Shown here: in pieces, positions 1 through 11,700 of the stretch
Layout: each line of letters begins with the position of its first letter
Numbering within the stretch: position 1 is the stretch's first letter
Assembly: GCA_004335835.1 (NCBI GenBank)
Contig: RWJK01000378.1
Span: 17,006-81,005, forward strand
Source: Scenedesmus sp. ARA3
Lineage: Eukaryota; Chlorophyta; Chlorophyceae; Sphaeropleales; Scenedesmaceae
Direction of reading: 5' to 3'
Length of the DNA: 64,000 nucleotides
Position numbers and translations under genes: made by a program
The notes under the pieces: generated by a model
Database searches by the model: none
What the model saw: the letters and a program-made list of their open reading frames with translations, nothing else
What the model was told of the DNA's origin: nothing

Positions 1-268
1 GTCCCTGGGGTTGCAGGCAGCAGCAGGGGCAGCAGCAGCAGCAGACGCAACAGACAAACACTATGAATGATGCAGCATGCTAGCACCACTGCAGACATGT
101 GCAACGTGACGACAACCTTTGGTATGCATACCGCTGCGGGACCTTCCTTTCCTGTGCTGCTGCTGCCCTGGCACAACTGGAACCTGGCAGTAAAAATAAT
201 CTGGGGTGTACCTGCTGTACAATTGCCAGACTCATCCTCAAATATCACTGCACAAGAAGATGCCCCTT

Positions 269-577
269 ACCACACCAGTCCATGAGCGCTGATGTCTCTG
301 CTGACCAGGGCCAGCAGCTCAACCTGGGCCCTGGATTGTACCTGACTTATGGATCAAATGCGCACACGCATGGGTTAAGCTGCTCACCATACAAGCCCAT
401 CCGCGCCAACGTCTCTGCTGACCAGGGCCAGCAGCTCACCCTGGGCCCTGGGCTGCACACGCCACACAGCTGGGCGGTACCAGACACCAGCTGCACAGCT
501 CAACTGCACACATGTCCAAGCTGCTCACCATACAAGGCCATCAGTGATGGTGTCTCTGCTGACCAGCTGGGCTGCAC
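269..577 (-). repeat. Three tandem copies of the 3' end of ATM exon 7 with its donor
   Basis: Copies at about 269-338, 381-457 and 521-576 resemble 633-707, the exon 7 end (AELLALINRDI) with its GGTGAGC donor. Spacing is about 110-140 bp. They lie downstream of exon 7 in the gene's direction, inside the next intron. I found no following exon in positions 1-268. Confidence 0.75.
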
Positions 578-638
578 CCACCACACAGCTGCGCTGTATA
601 TAATTGACAATGTAGAGTAATTTCATACATATGCTCAC

Positions 639-756
639 CATACAAGCCCATCAGCGCCGATGTCTCTGTTGATGAGGGCCAGCAGCTCAGCCTGCGCCTT
701 GGGCTGCAGGCCCCCCAGGGTCACTGCCAGGCGACAGTAGCACAGCAGGGCCTCCT

Positions 757-791
<35 letters not shown>

Positions 792-2699
792 GGTAATCGC
801 AGAAATGAAGGTTATGAAGGTTACTTCAAAGAGGATATGCTAAACACATATGCAGCTGTTAGAGCTGCACCAAGTTACATACCCACACAAACAAAACACA
901 AGCACACCACTCCTTCATGGGTCCCGACCCTGGTGGCCAGGCACATAACATGCCGCAAGAGCAAACCGAGACAGCTTCAAGTTGAAACAACAAACGCACC
1001 TTGAAGCGGACGTTGCGCTCGCCCCATGCCTGCTTGACATACTGCTGCAGCGGCCGGTGCAGTGTGGCAATTGTAGGCCGCAGCTCCTCGCCATATGACA
1101 GCAGCAGCCCATTCAAACTGGCTAACAGCTGCACATCGATGCGCCCGTAGCGCCTGCAGGACAGGACGAGCATGGGTGAGTTGAGCCAAGCTGAGGCAGC
1201 AGCATGGTCAAGGTATATGCAGGTGGGTTTGGTGCGGATGGCATGCACTGCACACTGTGCAGTGCTGGCATGACCTGCTACCTGCAGATTATGCTGCCGC
1301 TGTTGCTGGAATGTGCTGCAATGCATGCTGCATTTGAGAGGAAACTGCGAGACCAGATGTACCTACTAGCACAAAAAGGCAGCAGCGCCAGCATCCCGTG
1401 CTTCTCTCGCTGTTTGCTGCAGCCCAGCTGCACCCATTTGTGCAGCTGGTTTCGATTTGCCATGTTCAGAAAGTAACAACAATTGTAACAACCCCGCTCA
1501 CCGCTGCTGCCCCAGCCACTTCAGCTGCTCCACCAGGAAGCAAGCAGTGTCAGCGACAAATTGAGGCACCAACTGCCCTGGCACCCCACCCAGCAGTCCT
1601 GCAAGCAGCCCTGCCATGCTGTGCATCTCTGCTTCACCCACTCACGCATGCAGGAGGGCACCTGACAGCTGGTTCAAATTTGTTATTTTCAAAGTGACAC
1701 ATTTTGTAACAACCCCGCTCACCGCTGCTGCCCCAGCCACTTGAGCTGCTCCACCAGGAAGCAAGCAGTGTCAGCCGCAAACTGAGGTACCAGCTGCCCT
1801 GGCACGCCCCCCAGCAGTCCAGCAAGCAGCCCTGCCATGCTGTGCATCTCTGCTTCTGCTGCTAGCGCCTCCTTGCCCCGCCCAAAGGCCCCTGCTGCTG
1901 CGCCCTGTCCTGCAAGCCGGCCTGCTGCTGTGGCTGCTGCAGAGCGGCGAGCTGCCTCTTCGTCTGCTGCTGTTATGCGCTGCTGCAGGGATTCGAAGCG
2001 GCACATGACCTCCTCAATGAGCCCTGCAGCAGTGCAAGCAGGGCAACCAGTTTAAAACAGTGTGTTGGGATCGGCCATAACGCTGTTCTGCTGCTGTTAT
2101 GCGCTGCTGCAGCGATTCAATGCGGCACATGACTTCCTCAATCAGCCCTGCAGCAGTGCACGCAGGGCAAACACATGACCGTGGTTTAGTGGCAGGCTGC
2201 GTTTACACGCTGCTGACGGGACGCAAAGCAGCACATGACCTCCTCGACGAGGCCTGCAGCAGTGCAAGCAGCACAGTTGAAGGTTGTTGAAATAGCCAAC
2301 ACGATCCTTGCACATTCACCAAAGTGCGCGTACCAGGCACAAGGCAATGCGTACAGACGTGCAGCTGTGATGCGCTGGCCCTGTTGTCACAGAAGCAGTG
2401 CCTCATTGGCCGTCCATACACAAGTCAACAGTGCCGCAAACAACACACATAGGGCACACAAACGCCATACAAAGGACCATTCACCCCTCACCCTGGAAGG
2501 TCGCCACTGTGCTGCGCTGGCAGTACTGCGGGTTAGGCAGCAGCACCTTTTGCAGGATGCCTACAAACTCACGCCCTGCCGGCGTGCCAAATCCCTCCCC
2601 TGGGGGGTCACATGCCTCCAGCACTTTGTGCAGCTTGTCAAAAGCCACGCCAGCACGGCGCAGAAGGTTGCAGCTGCCGGGACCTGCAGCAACAGCATG

Positions 2700-2739
<40 letters not shown>

Positions 2740-4450
2740 ATGATATTTCACAAAATGCAGCTGCTTTCTGGTTAGTGCTACTGGCACTTTGGGCAGCTTG
2801 TCATGCCAGCACGGCGCAGCAGGTTGCAGCTGCCACGGCCTGCAGCAACAGCAGCAGCAGCAGGAGCAACAACAGTTGATAGTCTGCAGCAGTTGTTCTC
2901 TCACACTGCTGCTGGCACTTTCTGCATCTTGTCAAAGGCCCCGCCAGCACGGTGCAGCAGATTGCAACTGCCGGAACCTGCAGCAGCACGCAGCAGCATG
3001 CAGCATCCACAACAGATGCAATTGATGCGTACGTGGTTAACGCAGCACATACATTGCCACTTCCGGTGGTGATTGCTCAAGCCAGTGCTACTTGCTGTGA
3101 TGCATATGCCAATCAAGCAAGCGGGGCACTCTGCTGACTGCTACTGCCACCAGCTGAGCTGACTTGTGACCTTGCTCGCTGTCCAGCCAGCTGCTGCCCC
3201 TGCCACCGCCCCTGCTGCTGCTGGCTGCATCTCACCGCATCTGTCTGGGTTGTCTGCCTCACTGAAGATGCACGGCAGCACTTTGTTTCGTGTTGCGTCC
3301 ACCTGCCGGCCTGCCTCAAGCTGCTGCTGCTAGCTGAGCTACGCTTACAACCTCGGCTGCCGCCTTTGCTGCCGCCCCTGCTGCTGCTGGCTGCGCCTCA
3401 CCGCATCTGTCTGGGTTGTCTGCTTCGCTGAAGATGCGCCACAGCACTTTGTTTCGTGTTGCGTCCACCTGCCTGCCTGCCTCAAGCTGCTGCTGCTGCT
3501 GCTAGCTGAGCTACGCTTACAACCTCGGCCTGCCCTTGCTGCAGCACCTGCTACTCCTGCCGCTGCTGCTACTCCTGCTGCTGCTGGCTGCGCCTCACCG
3601 CATCTGTCTGGGTTGTCTGCCTCACTGAAGATGCGCCGCAGCACTTTGTTGCCTGTGACGTCCAGCTGCCTGCCTGCCTCCAGCACCTCACGCTGCAGGA
3701 AGCCCAGAAACATGTCCACCAGCCCAGGCCAGGTGCCAACTGCAGCAGCAGCAGCAGCAGCAGCACAGCAGCAGCACAGCAGCAGCAGCAACCTCAACAA
3801 TTTCAATGTGATTTAAAGCAGCAAGTGTTGGCGGACCATCAAACATTTTTGCAGCAGCTGTTGCAGCGGAAAGGATCAGGCAAAACAGCAAGGAAAGCAA
3901 GGCACAACGCAGCTGCAGGAGGTACCATGAAACATGCTGGAAAAAGAGGTGACAGCACTCATATAGTTCTACACCTGGGATCTTCTGCATCAAATGTGGA
4001 GCTAAGGATTTGCACGACCTGCTCTGCAATGCACTGTACTGCACTGCTGCTGCTGCTGCTGCTGCTGCACAAGACTTGCAGAAAATCTCAGCATGGTCTT
4101 TGTGCTCTAGCGTGCTGCTAGTCCTGCATGCCACTGCTATTCTATTCTTAATTATTCTTAAATCCACATCAGAAGTACGGCCCACGCACATGTGAGCCTG
4201 TCCTGCGGCCATAGCTTTGCTGTGTTGGCGTCCAGCTGGTGCAGGAACTGCGGACTGTCCAGCTGCACATCAAGCTGCTTCAAGCCCTCCTGCAGGCGCA
4301 ATTACAACATGTGTTTCGTGTTAGCTATCACTAAATTATGGTCACAACGGAAAGGGATCCTGTGCATTTTGCACACCCTCACAGCAGCACCTTTCTGTCT
4401 TTCACTTTGCTGGAGTTCAGCTGCCTCTTGATGCTGTCCACCACCTCCAT
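639..4450 (-). CDS. ATM: ATM/Tel1 protein kinase, N-terminal part (5' end of gene; continues beyond left edge)
   Basis: Seven minus-strand exons: 4450-4391, 4289-4190, 3739-3626, 2683-2492, 2023-1723, 1153-1000, 754-639. All phases match and give 345 residues plus a split codon. The start is an ATG opening the helical TAN motif: residues 1-20 contain KRQLNSSKVKDRK, followed by EGLKQLDVQLDSP and WPGLVDMFLGFLQ, matching in order the extreme N terminus of animal and plant ATM. Exons 6-7 (LLSYGEELRPTI, then VRFKEALLCYCRLAV) match the ATM helical block around CELGDEILPT and SLKEVIIELFQLQ. ATM is a nuclear PIKK that signals DNA double-strand breaks; the kinase domain would lie outside the window. 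Exon 3, 4, 5 and 7 junctions are tandemly copied in the introns. The first donor is AAAG^GTGCTG; a downstream GTGAGG would break phase. The gene is divergent from the peptidase-LRR gene. Confidence 0.85.
758..790. repeat. (CAG)11 microsatellite abutting ATM exon 7 acceptor
   Basis: On the minus strand this reads (CTG)n ending in CTGCAG, and the exon starts at 754. Confidence 0.9.
1482..1637 (-). repeat. Copy of the 3' end of ATM exon 5 plus donor and flanking intron
   Basis: About 150 bp nearly matching 1704-1860, with the same GGTGAGC donor, at an offset of about 222 bp on the intron side. Confidence 0.8.
2093..2272 (-). repeat. Two copies of the 5' end of ATM exon 5 with its acceptor
   Basis: Copies at about 2095-2170 and 2219-2271 repeat the acceptor and first codons (LIEEVMCR) found at 1972-2044, with a period of about 123 bp. 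The copies diverge after 20-25 codons; only the innermost leads into the full exon. Confidence 0.8.
2702..2737. repeat. (CAG)12 microsatellite just upstream of ATM exon 4 acceptor
   Basis: Reads (CTG)n on the coding strand and lies next to the exon 4 acceptor at 2684-2686. Confidence 0.85.
2781..2987 (-). repeat. Two copies of the 5' end of ATM exon 4 with its acceptor
   Basis: About 2781-2850 and 2913-2985 repeat CTGCAG plus the first codons of exon 4 (GSCNLLRRAG, FDK-HKV). The first lacks several codons and the second retains more. Both lie upstream of the real exon in gene direction. Confidence 0.75.
3221..3490 (-). repeat. Two copies of the 3' end of ATM exon 3 with donor
   Basis: About 3391-3484 and 3223-3320 repeat the end of exon 3 (GRQ-D-T-NKVLRRIF) and following intron. 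The nearer copy has GC in place of the donor GT; the farther keeps CTTCA^GTGAGG. Confidence 0.8.
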
Positions 4451-5779
4451 GCTGAAGCTCCTTAGGGCCTGCTGGCCTCACTTATAGCATATCATAGCCA
4501 ACAAGAATACGAACAGCACATGCAATGGGCGATCGAGGCGTTGTGACTGCAATTTTGGACAACTTCACACGTATGCGAACGCCTAGTCACGTTCAGAGCA
4601 CGTAGTTACGTCGAACATCTCTAAGTTATCAGTCTTTAGTGGTTGCTTCAGCATTCCTATTGGGTCACCTGGGGCGGGTGTGAGTGTCACGCCAAGTGAC
4701 ATCATTTGAAAACAGTCATCTGGTTGGAACCGTGGCCTAATGGAGAGCACTGCTGCTCACAACAATGCCTCCAGATATTTCTGAAGCATGCTTCTTCGTC
4801 ATGGGCAGGCCGCGGATGGGCAGGAGACACCAGCAGGTGCAGAGTGACCGCCCAAGTGAGTGTGCCACAGCTGTCATGCATGATCACGGACCAGTGCCCG
4901 CCTGTCCCAAGTGCTGAACATGCAGCATGCACGTTCTCAACGCGATACACCTGAAACGTGCATCGTAAATGTTTACACGGAGACCATGACCATAGATTGT
5001 CATACCGCAGTGCTGCACTGCCGCAACTGCTAGCGGCCACCCGCTGACTTAGTGGGTGTCTGCAAAGCAGCAGTTGCTGTGCCACAGCAGGTACCCCAGA
5101 AGAAAAGAGAAATATATGGAGGGATTGCAATGTAGCAGGGAGGCAAAGCTGACCGCCAGAGAGGCCACAACTGCACTGCAGGCTGCAGCGGCTTCGTGCA
5201 GCTCAGGGAAATGCCGGCACTGGCACCGCTGCAGCTCCCCATGTCTGTCTTCTGTGCTGCGCTCCTGATGGTACATATAGCAAAGATACATGCTTGTACT
5301 GATCCAACAGCCACGTATGCTGCCACCCGGCGATGGCCCTCACCCACACGTCCTGCAACACTGTTGCAGAGTGCTGAGCACTGTTGCAGAGGTGACCGTT
5401 TTGATGAGCTTCATTGGCAGAAGTGTCGTGCCCGCTGCCGACCCTGGAAGGACAAATCAACCCATTCATAAGGTACAAGCTACAAGCGCTTTGCATTTTA
5501 GATTGGCCTCCGGCACGCCTGATGACGCAGCCATGGGCACGCAGCTTGTCATTGCACGTGCAGTAACCACTGCCAAATCAGCCTAAATTTTGTCCGAGGC
5601 TGTACCGCAATCACTTCAATCGCGTTCATACAACGCAAGCAACAAGTGAAGGCATTGATATCGCCACGAACTACGCTGAATTCGACGATGTGAGCGGTTA
5701 GTTCCGGAAGCAGGAAATCCACTGTGAGGCAGTATGCAGCGTTTGTAGCGGCTGATTTCAACACAATTTGTTCAAGTCC
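4451..5779. other. Divergent intergenic region between ATM (-) and peptidase-LRR gene (+)
   Basis: About 1.3 kb between two head-to-head starts, so it should hold both promoters. No protein family, RNA gene or clear core-promoter motif was recognised. Several open frames (for example 4702-5130 minus) match nothing known and lack splice logic. Confidence 0.6.
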
Positions 5780-8700
5780 ATGGCGAAAAGTGTGATGCTG
5801 CTGCTGGCAGCAGTGTGGCTGGTGTGGCCTGCAACCCACCTGCAGCGCAGCGTTACAGCTCAGGGCTTGGAAACATCTGACTACCTGCTTGGGGCAGGAT
5901 CGGCTGCCACAGCCGCCGAGTTTGAAACCTTTGAAGATGCACTTGGTGGGTCACAGGTTTGGGTCCATCTGGGGCAGATCTACACTCTAATGCAGCTGCT
6001 GAACTAGTACTGCAGTGCCACTGGAGCGGTTCCAAACACAAGTCGAACTTGACACTGCAGTGTGCACACTGCCGTACAGCAACACCAGTTTTGTGTTGCT
6101 GCAACACCACATGGAAGGTTGCATCTGGCCTTTTCATGGACCATGAACAACCAATGTTATATCCAGTCAATATAGAACAGGTCAAGATAGCACGGCTGCG
6201 TGCATGCGCAGTTGATCAGTCAGACAGCGTCTTCAAGGCCAAGTTGACCAGCAGGCTAAAGTGCAGTGGCATTGCATAGGCCTGCAGGGCCTGTTGCAGT
6301 CGCAGCCAACTTTGTGCTTCAGTATGTGTGGTGTGTCATCCATACACGTGAAAGCAACAGCAGCAGTGCTGCTAGCAGCAGCAGCAGCAGCAGCTGCAGC
6401 AGCAGCAGCAGCAGCTGCAGCAGCAGCAGCAGCAGCTGCAGCAGCAGCAGCAGCAGCAGCAGTGCCAGCAGCAAAGCAACGGCCCACTTTGGTCATGTGG
6501 AATGCTGCATGCTAGCAAGCATTTGTATAAGTGGGGGACTGCAACATGCTGAGCAGTTGGTGGCGGAAACAATCCTTGCGCGCTTCTGTGATGACAACCT
6601 GCAGCAGCTCCAGTGCAAATAATTGCAGCGCGGTTCAGCACTAATCACCAACACTGTCTGGTACTGCTTGCATGCGTGCTGTGTGTGCAGCGCTGCTGAA
6701 TAGTGGAGGACGTGGCAGGGGAGGCCGCGGTGGCGTAAGTGAGGCACATTTATAGTGAGGCATATATATGCATGCATGCCTACGTGGAATTGAACTGCTC
6801 TCTGACCATGAGGCCTCACCATAGGTGCCTTGCAGCAACATGATTTTATCGCTCAAGTTGGTCACATGCCTGTACATGCCCACATCCAAAACACCACACA
6901 CATGGGTAGCCGCTCAGTGACTGAGCAGCAGCACATGACGTCTGGTGGCGCCCCAGATCATCCTCCAGGATCAGTCAACAGTTGATCCTCCAGCACAGAC
7001 ACACACCATGCGTAGCTCATTCATTCATTCACAGCACAGACACTTACATGTCGCACTACAGCAGCGCAACAACCGCATTTCTGCTCCCCTGTCTGCTTGC
7101 CGCCTAACCTCGTCGTTCACAAACTAACGCGCTCTGCCCCGCCGGTTTGTCCCTTGCAGGCAACCTTGGCGGCTTTCGAGGAGTGAAGGACTTTGAGCAG
7201 TTCCAAGCTGCTTACTACTATATCGGAGGCTCGCCAAGGGCCTATGAGAGCTCAAACCCTAGCCAGACACCAGTGCCAGACGGCGCGGAGCGCGGGCTGA
7301 ACTATGTGCCGCCGCCAAACGACCAGAAGCTATGCAGCACGTGAGCTGGAGTGGTCAGTGTGTGTGTGTTCTGCGGCATGCTGCATGTTGGAGTAGCTAG
7401 TCCTACCTGCAAGCATGTGTACATGTACGCTTGTCATGTCCACGCAAGCAACCAGAGCAAATATCATATGTAGTTGCTGCTGCAATGTTGTTGACACAGC
7501 TGCATCACAAGTTGCTGCTGCCTCTGTTGCACCTGTTGGTGTGCATGTGCTCCTGCTACGCTGCTGTTTGCAGGTGTGTGGGCCAGGCTGTAGCAACTGC
7601 AGCCCAGATCTCGCTGGCATATGCTTTGCGACGCCCAGTGGAGCAGCTGCCAGTGTCCCCCTTAAGCATCTACTACTGCGCGCAAGGAGGCAGGACATGC
7701 CTCACTGGGTGGGACATACAGCCAGCATTGCTACAGCTGGTGAGAAGGAGTTCAAACATGTCAAAAGTCTGGCCTCATGCAACTGCATGCATCGTGCATT
7801 CAGTGTAATCTACCGCACACATATCTGTGCCGCCAAATCTCCATACCAGTCACTGTCGTGACGACAGTGCTGGTGACCTGTGCCGTGCGTTTCTGCCTGC
7901 TGCAATCACGTGCAGGAGAACAACCCTCAACTGCTGCTGCCCAAGAAGTGCTTCGACGCTGCCAATGCAAGGGACACGGAGGCTGAACTCAGCGACTGGT
8001 CCAGCACATGTGCAGCGGCTGCAGCTGGGTCTACCAAGCCAGAGTGCAAGGCAATCACCAAGGAGCACCCAAAGTACAAGTGCACCTACAAGTCACTCAG
8101 TGGCTTCTACCAGATCCAGCAAGTAGGTATCATGAAACACAGCCATGAAACACAGCGTAAGGATGGGTTGTGCTGAGGGAGCATACGCGGCAGATGCAGA
8201 GAGCAGCCACTGGTGCACGCATTGTTGCAAGACTCTGCCGCCCATTTGCGGCCCCTTCAGTCCCACCTATTACAACAGTGGTAGTGCATGTGCATACATC
8301 ATCAGCGCACATCTCTGAGCAGCCTCCAGGTATTTGCAACAAGGCGACCACTTGTGCAGCTGCCGCTGGGCTGGTGCTTGGGGCACTGCCCCAAGGAGAC
8401 GCGACTTCTCCGTCCCAATGTTTCAGCGGAGGTTGTTCTGCTCGGGAGGCGCAAAAGGCACCTTGACCAGCCTTGCTTTCCAATGAGAATAAGTGCTCAG
8501 TGCATGATGGAACTCTAAGGTGCACTTACACAAGGGCACACACACATGCCTCACTTAGCAACTGCAATGCGCACTCTGCATCCCCGTTGGCCATAGTGTG
8601 CATTACATGGCCAAGTACTCAGGACAGTGACTCGTGTTGTACACTGGACGCAACTCACATCCAGTGTGCTGCTATGTCTGTTCTGTGTAGGCCATCAGGC

Positions 8701-11700
8701 GGTCTGGGGCAGTCATCACAAGGTGTGGCATTGCTGGCTTCACTGCGGTTTCGACCTCCTTCTAAACACGCTGTGTGACGTGCTGCACAAGTAACTCAGC
8801 ATGGCGTGTTGATTGTGCAGCATCTACACAATCTTAACAAGTACAGCTGATCAGCTTTGTCATGGCCTTCGGCTATGCTGCTCAAATTCACTTGGGGTCT
8901 TCATGTAGTGCGTATGTATATCAGTGGTGGTGATGGTGTGACTACTAACTGTTCCAAACGATCAGGGTGGTTACTAAGCCAGCCATTGGTCAAGCTGCAC
9001 TGCTGCTCCTCATTACCAGCGGCCGAGGAAGAGAGTAGTTTGCTGAGCTGCACATCTGTGAGTATCAGGCGGCAATCACTTTTTGTTGATGCAGCACCAC
9101 AACACACTATGTGCGAATTGTGGCGGCCGCAGGATTGCAATGCCGGATGACTTTGAGGTCCAGTTCAATCACACCAAGAGGTTTACCAGCGGCCTGGAGC
9201 TCCCTCCTTACAGGTGACACGGTTAATATGCACGCAACATGTGCACACACGTCGGACAATTGTAGCATGTTTGTATCTCAGCGATGTGTGGCTAAGGGAC
9301 AGGCAAGATGAGCTTGCTTGCAGTAGCTTGCTCAGTGAAAGTTCGTTGCTGTCTCAGAAAAGTTTATCAACAGCATGTGTGGCTGTATGTTGTGTCCTTG
9401 CTACCTGACACTCATGAGCGCGTGAGCAAGGGCGCATGGGCAAGCATTCAAGTGGGGCCCAACTATAACATCTTTGCATTCACCCCCAGCCTCATTGCCA
9501 ACAACATGCTGATGCGGTGCCGGCTAGTGTTATTGACACTGTCGCACTGGTATAACAACTGTACGTAGGTTCAACACATCAGCCAAAGTCGCGTACGCAC
9601 ACGCTGCCGTCATCACCGGATATGACAACGACAACTTCACGTGGTAAGGCTCTCACGTGCTTTTGCAAGCTGTTTACTTTACGCTGGGTTTATATTACTA
9701 TTGCTGCTCAACAACATGATAATTTGTATGCAAGTCATGCATACATTCATGTGACCACTGAACTCCTCCACGCTCAAGTCACGCATCCGGACTCCTTGTG
9801 ACAAGCCGGAGCATAATGAAGCAGCGGCTCCTGTACACAATGTGAGGATGTACCATTTACTGGTGTTGAAGCTTTAACACGCCACTCTGGCCACATTTCC
9901 ATGTTCCACATGTGGTGTGTTCCATGATGTGGCCGCTGATCATCAACAACGGTTGTTGCGTCGTATGTTGCAGGACAATCCTGAACAGCTATGGGAGAGG
10001 TGATGCTGCTGACCAGACTCGCCTACGCGGTGGTGTCACGGCAGATGGCCTTTTCAAAATTTATATGGGGCTGGCAGGTAAGGAGGCGCGCTGATGTAAA
10101 TACAACATTACACCACCTAATGCGTAGCCTACTAGGCGCGGCGCCACGTTAGGCACATGATCGGCCATTGAGAGCTGATGGTGATAGTACCAACCTCAGA
10201 CCGGAAATCTGGTTGTGTGAGAATGTACTATGATACCACTGAACGGTAGTAAGTCACGTTCCGTTATGTCCGTGAAGCCAGCATGTTTGATGCCTTCCGG
10301 AGCTCAATAATTTCAAGAAACTTCATTAATAAAACGCCATGAGCCAAGTACGAGCGTTTCTCAGGACCGGCCCTTGCTAATGATGGGCTATGCTTTTTTG
10401 CGCACAGCCTATGCTCAGCAACGGCAATCATGATGTATTGACATGTACAATAACTGTGTTGCTGCACCTGCAGGTGTTGGGACACCCGAGAAGAGCTATG
10501 CAGGTATGTGTGTGCCTCTGGCAAAGCATACCCTCCTCCTTCATGGCACTGCCACCACTGAGTAGTATGGCACACCTGAACTTGACTAGTATGGCACATT
10601 TAAGCAGCGGCTATGTTGTGCCCACCTGCAGCAAACCTCATCTCATAGCTATTTTGCTAGCTGGTATGTTTGACCACCTTGTGAATTGCAAGTAAACACA
10701 AGTGCACACAACGCGGCAGCAATACATCATGTGATACGTACCAAGGACACACTGTGAGCTGACCCCCCATGTTTATGCAACTTTCAGCCACTGCCAGCTT
10801 GTGAATTCAGCAACATTCAGTGCTGAATCCTGTGCAGTTAATGCTGCTGAAATCGCTGACTTCGCGTAATAGCGACGCTTTTTATGTGCTTTTCAGCAGA
10901 ATTCACTCGCTGCCGCTGAGAAATTCACCGCCAGTGAAAGCGCGCGATTATTCAGCGGCGTGTTTCATAGTGCATCATAGTGTTGACACATAGAGCTTGA
11001 GAGCGATCTTGAGAGCGAGCCGTAACCAGAAACACTGAAAAATGAGGCAAGTGATGACAACTTCAGGGATATTCAGCAGTGAGAATGCTGAAAATGTGCA
11101 CCTAAAAGTCAACCTGTTTTCACCCAACTTCAGAGGCCAGCTGAAAATTTCGCCGCAGTCAGCAGAATTCAGTGGTGCATGCGCTGAATTTTGCCTAATG
11201 CCTGCTGAAACAGGGGGAGGTTAGCTCACAGTGACACTACATGTGTGGTTTGGGTAAGTGAATACCAGATCACGCTTGTTTGAAACTCGTGTCAGGGAAC
11301 TCACTAGTTACATGCTTACCATTTGATCGACATGTTTTCGCCATTGTTGCTGACAATGTTCATGTTCCATTTGCTTTGGACACAGTTTCGTGCCAGCCAG
11401 CAGCAGGCACCACCAACAATCTCCATGGCGAGGAGTCGTGGCTGCAGCGGCACCGCAAGCCTGTCGATGACGATGGATTGCCGCCCGGCATCAAACCCGA
11501 GCAACAATGTTACAAGTACACTGCCGTCACTGGGGACACTGTTGCCGACATCGTTGATCACTTTGACCTTGACATCCGGGCGTTCGTGCGCGAAAATGCC
11601 AATGTTGTGGGCGAGCTTGCAAACCTGACCTTCAAGTGGCCGATGACTCTGAGGGCTGAGGAGCTTGCCTCCGTTTTGAGGATCGTCACCAATGCCACAG

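Noticed and set aside
6261..6622. Overlapping open frames coding poly-Ala and poly-Ser
   Set aside because: They are open only because of the CAG tract, conflict with each other, and lie in the first intron of the peptidase-LRR gene.
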